15,663 bases of DNA from JBDKGD01 sp964645125 (GTDB taxonomy: Bacteria; Patescibacteriota; Minisyncoccia; UBA6257; 2-01-FULL-56-20). The stretch covers positions 1-15,663 of the forward strand of contig CAZXZC010000015.1 in NCBI GenBank assembly GCA_964645125.1, in the 5' to 3' direction. Below the pieces are notes generated by a model. The model was not told the origin of the DNA. It made no database searches and saw only the letters and a program-made list of their open reading frames with translations. A program made the translations under genes and the position numbers. Shown in pieces: positions 11,801-15,663 of this stretch (positions are counted from its first letter, which is position 1; every line of letters begins with the position of its first letter).

Positions 11801-11866
11801 TATAAGCTATTTGCTTGTGTTTTGAAACTATTGGCCATTGGCTACACCCTATACGCTAGATACCTT

Positions 11867-11875
11867 TGCTATAAT
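11867..11875 (+). promoter_or_regulatory. extended -10 box of the DUF3298-like gene
   Basis: TGCTATAAT, a perfect -10 with extension, ends 6 nt before the ATG at 11882. The predicted RNA start coincides with the start codon. Confidence 0.6.
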
Positions 11876-11881
11876 ATACAA

Positions 11882-12697
11882 ATGAATAATGGCATTTCCA
11901 AAGTATCAGTCATAACCTTTATAGCCGTAGTCGCCATTGGCACCTACGCCGCCTTTTTTTACACCGAGCATAATCCAGTCAGTGTAAACATTCAAAATCA
12001 GCACCAAAGTGAGATTGTGGTAACCGCCAAAACGATTCAAGAAAAAACTGCCTATGCCACTATCCGCGCAGAGTACCCCCAGTTTTCGGGTGTTCCCGAT
12101 GAGTTTAACAAAAAAATAGAAACCCTTATCACAACCGCCATTGCGGACCATAAAAAACAATCAGAAGAAAACTGGAAAGCTCGCGTGCAAACGTCTCCTC
12201 CTGGTACATTCACCCAAACTCCGAAAGAAGATGAACTCTTCGAATTTTACAGCAGTTGGCTTCCCGAGCAGCTTTCACCAGATCGTATTAGCGTGGTGGT
12301 ACGGTTTGGTGGGTTTGCCGGTGGCGCTCATGGGTACGAGGATATCGCTACATTCAATTACGACGTAAAAAATAAAAAAGAAATACAGCTTGGCAGTTTA
12401 TTCCCTAATGACCCAAACTACCTCAAAACAATCTCCGATTTTTCCCGCGAGTCACTTGCCCAGTCTTTAAAAATCGCCTATCGCCCCACCGATATAAAAG
12501 ATCAAAAACAAGCAGACAAATGGTTTGAAGAAAGCGTATTGCCTGACATTGAAGCCGGCACTACCCCCACGCTCGAAAACTTCCAAAATTTCGGCATTCG
12601 CAACAACACCATCGTCTTTTACTTTCCGCGTTACCAAGTAGCAGCATATGCCGCCGGCGAGCAGCAGGTAGTAATGCCCTATCCGTTTGTGAAATAA
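11882..12697 (+). CDS. membrane-anchored DUF3298-domain protein
   Basis: The 271-aa protein has one N-terminal anchor helix (about residues 7-27) and a long outside domain. Its sequence fits the DUF3298 / DUF4163 group found in RsiV and PdaC-type envelope proteins: YATIRAEYPQFSG (58-70), GGAHGYEDIATFNYDVKN (about 146-163), then EIQLGSLF and near the end FYFPRYQVAAYAAGEQQVVMPY. In RsiV this fold binds lysozyme; here the role is unknown but surely in the envelope. The ATG at 11882 is chosen over an in-frame TTG at 11822, because TGCTATAAT ends 6 nt before it and the extra 20 residues would precede the anchor. The muramidase-like gene follows 24 nt later, so the pair may act together on the cell wall. 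Confidence 0.8.
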   Translation: MNNGISKVSVITFIAVVAIGTYAAFFYTEHNPVSVNIQNQHQSEIVVTAKTIQEKTAYATIRAEYPQFSGVPDEFNKKIETLITTAIADHKKQSEENWKARVQTSPPGTFTQTPKEDELFEFYSSWLPEQLSPDRISVVVRFGGFAGGAHGYEDIATFNYDVKNKKEIQLGSLFPNDPNYLKTISDFSRESLAQSLKIAYRPTDIKDQKQADKWFEESVLPDIEAGTTPTLENFQNFGIRNNTIVFYFPRYQVAAYAAGEQQVVMPYPFVK

Positions 12698-12721
12698 TAT
12701 GATAGAGTGAGAAGCTAAAAA

Positions 12722-13774
12722 ATGAGCTTCTTTAATCATAAAATAACCCGTACCGTTGGGGCTGCTATTGTTATTGCTTTCGCTCTTTTCGGTTTTGTAT
12801 TAACCGTGGGCTTTTTTGCTGTAAAGTTTGGCCTTACAAACGTACCTGGTGCCATTGATCTCAATGATCGTGCGCTGAGCATTACAAATAACCCCAACCA
12901 AGCCATAACATCCGATCTTCAAGCTGCCTGGTGCTCAGTTTCAGTATTACAAGAAAAATACCCGGTAAACGCTGGGCTTATCTTGCAGTATCTCCGCGAA
13001 GGCGGAAATCCAGCGATTGCCGTGCGGATGGTTGACGCTGTGCTCCCCTACACTACGCAGAGTTCTGTAATGCAATCTGCTATCACTCAATGCGTTGTCA
13101 CAAAAAAGCAGGTAGCACTAGACTCTGCAATTTACTGGATGAATACGCCGGAGTGGCAAGCACTTCGCGAAGCCATTCGCAAAGACTTACCTGCGCTTCA
13201 AAAAGCCGCGAACGCATCTGGTGTCTCCCCTCGACTCATTGCTGCTCAACTTATCGCCGAGCAGATGCGTTTGTTTACGTCTGATCGTGAGTTATTCAAA
13301 CAAGTGTTTGCACCATTAAAAATTTTAGGTGCAGAAACACAGTTTTCACTCGGGGTGACGGGAGTAAAAGAAGAAACCGCAATCGCGGTTGAACAAAATG
13401 TAAAAAATCCCACCTCGCCCTATTACCTTGGGACGCAGTATGAGCATTTGCTTGATTTCGAAAATCCACAATATGCAACGAATGAACGCATTGCGCGTAT
13501 CACCAACAGCAAAAATCACTACTACAGCTACCTCTACACCGGGCTATTCTTACACCAGGTGCAAACCCAATGGAAAAATGCCGGATTTGATATTGTAGAT
13601 AAACCAGAAATCGCCAGTACCCTTTTTAATATTGGCTTTGCCCATTCCAACCCAAACGGTAACCCTCAGGTAGGTGGCGCCGAAATAGCCATAGATGGCC
13701 GCACGTACACATTCGGCCGGCTCGCTTCCGACTTCTATTACTCTGGCGAACTCCAAGATATTTTGCCGTTATAA
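12722..13774 (+). CDS. membrane-anchored protein, possible muramidase-like domain
   Basis: The 350-aa protein has an N-terminal membrane helix (about 11-35) and a helical outside domain. The segment ASGVSPRLIAAQLIAEQ (165-181; Glu180), then FSLGVTGVKEETA (208-220) and later STLFNIGFAHSNP (299-311) and TFGRLASDFYYSGEL (330-344) are laid out like lysozyme/transglycosylase domains: a helix with a catalytic Glu, a Ser/Gly turn, a TA-containing helix and an N-x-G motif. This is an inference from the pattern, not a firm family match. If correct, it would cut peptidoglycan glycan strands. It follows the DUF3298-like gene by 24 nt and ends at a strong terminator, so the two are probably one operon, although TATGAT at 12698-12703 might be a local -10. 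No Shine-Dalgarno is clear. Confidence 0.7.
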   Translation: MSFFNHKITRTVGAAIVIAFALFGFVLTVGFFAVKFGLTNVPGAIDLNDRALSITNNPNQAITSDLQAAWCSVSVLQEKYPVNAGLILQYLREGGNPAIAVRMVDAVLPYTTQSSVMQSAITQCVVTKKQVALDSAIYWMNTPEWQALREAIRKDLPALQKAANASGVSPRLIAAQLIAEQMRLFTSDRELFKQVFAPLKILGAETQFSLGVTGVKEETAIAVEQNVKNPTSPYYLGTQYEHLLDFENPQYATNERIARITNSKNHYYSYLYTGLFLHQVQTQWKNAGFDIVDKPEIASTLFNIGFAHSNPNGNPQVGGAEIAIDGRTYTFGRLASDFYYSGELQDILPL

Positions 13775-13776
13775 AG

Positions 13777-13803
13777 AAAAACCCTTCGAGTGAAGGGTTT
13801 TTT
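13777..13803. terminator. bidirectional intrinsic terminator
   Basis: AAAAACCCTTC (13777-13787) and GAAGGGTTTTT (13792-13802) form an 11-bp stem with a 4-nt loop. T-rich tails are present on both strands, so it can end both the plus-strand envelope genes and the minus-strand gene at 13826. Confidence 0.85.
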
Positions 13804-13825
13804 GGAGATATGTCGTTTTTGCTTA

Positions 13826-14062
13826 TTACAAGCTACTCGCATCCTTATTTACGTTCTGGAAATCAGCATCCACATTTGCCCCCACATCAACCGCATTCAA
13901 GTCAGTATCGGTTGAATCAATCACAGTGGCGGTAGTGTTTGCCTCTTGCTGTGAGGGTGTTTGTTGTGATGTCTGCTGAGTGCCCATTCGCATCCAGTAA
14001 TAGGCACCAAAAACAACCACAATAATAACCGCAATACCAATGAGCCAATTTTTGCTATTCAT
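13826..14062 (-). CDS. small anchored protein with Gln/Thr/Asp-rich tail, 78 aa
   Basis: One membrane helix (about residues 6-24, WLIGIAVIIVVVFGAYYWM) is followed by a low-complexity tail rich in Gln, Thr, Ser and then Asp, Asn and Val. There is no lipobox and no known domain. The helix is probably an uncleaved anchor with the tail outside. It lies 38 nt after the secreted coiled-coil gene in the same direction, without an obvious promoter or Shine-Dalgarno of its own, so it is likely read from the promoter at 14870. It is followed by the terminator at 13777-13803. The function is unknown. Confidence 0.7.
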   Translation of the reverse strand: MNSKNWLIGIAVIIVVVFGAYYWMRMGTQQTSQQTPSQQEANTTATVIDSTDTDLNAVDVGANVDADFQNVNKDASSL

Positions 14063-14100
14063 AAATGGTGAAAAAGATAAATAAACGCGACAATAAAATA

Positions 14101-14862
14101 TTATGGGTTTGTGCCACTTGCAGTTCCTGTTGCGGAACCAGCTGGAGTGCCAATCACCAAAGCCAAGGCCTTACCAGCAGCCCGCACAGCCTCTCGAGCA
14201 GCTTTGACAGCCTCAGAAACCTTTGTAACGTCAGCGCGCAACGCGTCACGAACTTTCTCTACGGCCGCACGTAATGTGGTTTCGCCGGTAAAGGTGATAG
14301 TGTATGTTTTTCCAGTTTGGGTCGTAATAGCAGTTCGTGCGGCAGCAATCGAAGTTTTTGCGGTAGCAATGGCAGTGCGAACGGTTGCTACATTCTTACC
14401 ATTCTTCTCCGCCTCATCGGTGCGAGTGATAATTTTGTTCAAAACCGCTTCAATTTGGTCGACTGCCTTTGCAAAAAAGTCAGAACGGTTTGAATTTATA
14501 TGAGAAAGTTGATCATCGATACGCTCTACTGCTTCTTTCTTTTTCTCATCTTTGATCTTTGCGAGACGATCTTTGAGTTCTTGTTTATGCTTTTCAATGG
14601 CATCCTTCATCTCCATCTTCTTTTGCTCGCGGAGCTTCTCGAAATCCTCGCGCTTCTGCTCGATTTCTTTTTTCATCTCCTCGCGACCATTTTTGATCTC
14701 GCCACGAATCTCGTCGCGCTTTTCGCGGATATCACCCCGCAAATCCTCCATTCGCTGGCCTACGCCAGGTACCGGTTTTGCAACCCCGTCTTGTGCACGA
14801 GCAAGACCAGTGGTTGCGGTAAATGCCAACAAACCAAGTGCAATAAGTGTGTGTTTACGCAT
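14101..14862 (-). CDS. secreted coiled-coil protein, 253 aa
   Basis: A clear signal peptide (about residues 1-23, ending GLARAQD) precedes a highly charged coiled coil of Glu, Lys and Arg (about 37-120). That leads to a second helical region (about 125-170) and an Ala-rich helical domain with conserved-looking GKTYTITFTGETTLRAAVEKVRDAL (written here as the 183-207 region). The tail is rich in Gly, Thr and Ser. Proteins of this layout are common in CPR genomes and have no assigned role; a structural or surface function is plausible. On the minus strand TGCTATACT ends 7 nt before the ATG. The 7-nt gap contains AGGTGG, which might act as a weak ribosome site only if transcription began further upstream. 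Confidence 0.8.
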   Translation of the reverse strand: MRKHTLIALGLLAFTATTGLARAQDGVAKPVPGVGQRMEDLRGDIREKRDEIRGEIKNGREEMKKEIEQKREDFEKLREQKKMEMKDAIEKHKQELKDRLAKIKDEKKKEAVERIDDQLSHINSNRSDFFAKAVDQIEAVLNKIITRTDEAEKNGKNVATVRTAIATAKTSIAAARTAITTQTGKTYTITFTGETTLRAAVEKVRDALRADVTKVSEAVKAAREAVRAAGKALALVIGTPAGSATGTASGTNP

Positions 14863-14869
14863 ACCACCT

Positions 14870-14878
14870 AGTATAGCA
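14870..14878 (-). promoter_or_regulatory. extended -10 box of the coiled-coil gene
   Basis: On the minus strand TGCTATACT ends 7 nt before the ATG at 14862. The mRNA is predicted to be leaderless. Confidence 0.55.
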
Positions 14879-14892
14879 CATTTGGCAGTTTG

Positions 14893-15450
14893 TTAAGCGG
14901 CTTTGTGGTGATGTTGTTGGCCGGCTAAAAGATGTGTTTTTCCCGCTTCGAGCTCTGTAACTATGTCCCGACCATCTGACCCATCATGGTGATACATGCC
15001 TATAAAAAATGCATCTTCATTGGGCTGATAATAGAGTTTTGCGCCGGTATGCAGCAAAACGCCCCCACCCCCTGGCATCTTCTCCAAATCCCTCATCATC
15101 TCGTCATACTCACCTTGTGAACCCGCTATTGCCCGTACTTCGGCGTGACTAACGGGAATGTGCCCAAACTGCTCAAAGCGTACACCTTCGCGCTGTTGCT
15201 TGATAAATTCGGTTTCACGAGTTTCCACATCCTCTTCTCTTTCTGGTTTTTCATCGTTCAAATTAGCCTCAGTAAAAGAAACATCTTCGCCATGCTCGCG
15301 CTCGTGATGAGAAGGTGAAGTGTGCTCGGTGGCGTGGTGTGGATTACCCTGTTTCCCTCGAAACTTGTAGTGTAGTTTTCCTGCGTCATCCTTTCGTTCG
15401 TGAGCATATTTTGCATCCTCAGGCCCCTTTCGCGGCCCCATCGATTGCAT
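14893..15450 (-). CDS. hypothetical His-rich protein, probably the main part of a frame-interrupted gene
   Basis: The ORF from ATG 15450 gives 185 aa. It is hydrophilic and rich in His, Glu and Gly: a charged N-terminal third (HHATEHTSPSHHEREHGE), a middle with PVSHAEVRAIAGSQGEYDEM, then GGGGVLLHTGAKLYYQPNEDAFFIG, and a tail ending QQHHHKAA. I recognise no family. No start signal lies before ATG 15450: no Shine-Dalgarno and no -10. The same frame stays open and plausible upstream to about 15494 (KKRRTEAHSKPADLSQ). There an A7 tract would join it to the N-terminal fragment at 15419-15595 if one A were removed. The intact protein would be about 233 aa. Confidence 0.6.
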   Translation of the reverse strand: MQSMGPRKGPEDAKYAHERKDDAGKLHYKFRGKQGNPHHATEHTSPSHHEREHGEDVSFTEANLNDEKPEREEDVETRETEFIKQQREGVRFEQFGHIPVSHAEVRAIAGSQGEYDEMMRDLEKMPGGGGVLLHTGAKLYYQPNEDAFFIGMYHHDGSDGRDIVTELEAGKTHLLAGQQHHHKAA

Positions 15451-15595
15451 CTGACTCAGATCGGCTGGTTTTGAATGAGCCTCTGTACGACGCTTTTTTT
15501 GTGCTATCTTCTTTTTTGTCGGTATCAGGATAATAGACCTTTGTAACTTTATCTTCCGGTAGTGGTTCCCCAGTGTGCCATGATTTATACTCCAT
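15419..15595 (-). pseudogene. N-terminal fragment of the frame-interrupted His-rich protein gene
   Basis: ATG 15595 starts a frame reading MEYKSWHTGEPLPEDK and so on. It has a good promoter: TGATATACT on the minus strand with its -10 at 15619-15614. After the A7 tract at 15494-15500 this frame continues only to TGA 15419, while the frame used by the downstream ORF takes over with similar charged composition. I read this as one gene with a +1-type break, real or due to a homopolymer error in the assembly. Confidence 0.5.
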
Positions 15596-15613
15596 ATAAT
15601 TAATGATAAACAC

Positions 15614-15622
15614 AGTATATCA
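15614..15622 (-). promoter_or_regulatory. extended -10 box for the His-rich protein gene, overlapping a divergent -10
   Basis: TGATATACT on the minus strand predicts an RNA start near 15607, 12 nt before ATG 15595. A plus-strand TATCAT (15618-15623) overlaps it and could serve the divergent gene at 15639. Confidence 0.5.
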
Positions 15623-15638
15623 TGTTAGGTAAAACAAA

Positions 15639-15663
15639 ATGGAACCTAAACAAAAAATCTCCC
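15639..15663 (+). CDS. start of a divergent gene, cut by the window end
   Basis: ATG 15639 opens MEPKQKIS and runs off the window. AGGT at 15627-15630 is a weak ribosome-site candidate and TATCAT (15618-15623) a possible -10. Only eight codons are visible, so no function can be given. Confidence 0.35.

Noticed and set aside
11822..11881. Start of the DUF3298-like protein at TTG 11822
   Set aside because: A perfect TGCTATAAT lies between it and ATG 11882, and the extra residues add a poor N terminus before the anchor.
14500..14871. Plus-strand Leu/Phe-rich ORF opposite the coiled-coil gene
   Set aside because: It is the complement of Glu/Lys-rich codons; no start signal.

Overview
The window looks like chromosomal DNA from a small-genome bacterium of the Candidate Phyla Radiation (Patescibacteria), most likely Parcubacteria-like. 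This rests on the gene set and style rather than on a marker gene: short housekeeping genes with compact flanks, a secreted coiled-coil protein of CPR type, a DUF3298-type anchored protein, a 286-residue Fmt, a small conserved protein next to def-fmt, and spacers full of short degenerate repeats. No rRNA, tRNA, CRISPR array, transposase or integrase is visible. Translation follows the standard bacterial code: genes are intact with GGN glycine, and TAA/TAG end nearly all of them.

Layout. 1-930: an unrecognised 240-aa gene with its own promoter and terminator. 930-1692: a promoter-rich spacer, then a small P-loop kinase of the N4BP2-like type, also self-contained. 1710-3149: murC. 3138-3415: a short structured transcription unit holding only an 18-codon ORF. 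3463-4253: a PD-(D/E)XK nuclease. 4245-4899: an unrecognised Cys-containing 168-aa protein with its own promoter and terminator. 4921-5080: repeats. 5080-5268 (-): a one-helix membrane protein. 5315-7254: rpmA (+) converging on and overlapping rplI, which follows a ctpA-type protease (-). 7455-9092: small CPR protein, def and fmt as an operon. 9093-9470: a repeat-rich spacer. 9472-10066: a zinc-ribbon membrane protein with its own promoter and terminator. 10109-11567 (-): superoxide dismutase and an AlkD-like DNA repair protein. 11580-11881: spacer with a 77-bp perfect-stem inverted repeat. 11882-13803: two membrane-anchored envelope proteins, DUF3298-like and muramidase-like. 13826-14862 (-): anchored small protein and secreted coiled-coil protein. 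14893-15595 (-): a His-rich protein whose gene looks frame-interrupted at an A7 tract. 15639 onward: start of a divergent gene.

Two styles of gene are interleaved. Housekeeping and envelope genes mostly have a -10 box (often TGnTATnnT) only 6-9 nt before the start codon and no Shine-Dalgarno, so they are predicted to be leaderless. The unrecognised genes instead have TTGACA-type promoters, strong Shine-Dalgarno sites and intrinsic terminators, like self-contained cassettes. The most unusual of these is the 3138-3415 unit, whose transcript carries a 14-nt stretch complementary to the usual 3' end of bacterial 16S rRNA.

Functionally the known genes cover translation start and protein maturation (def, fmt, rpmA, rplI), peptidoglycan synthesis and envelope upkeep (murC, ctpA, muramidase-like, DUF3298), and stress and DNA repair (SOD, AlkD-like, PD-(D/E)XK nuclease).
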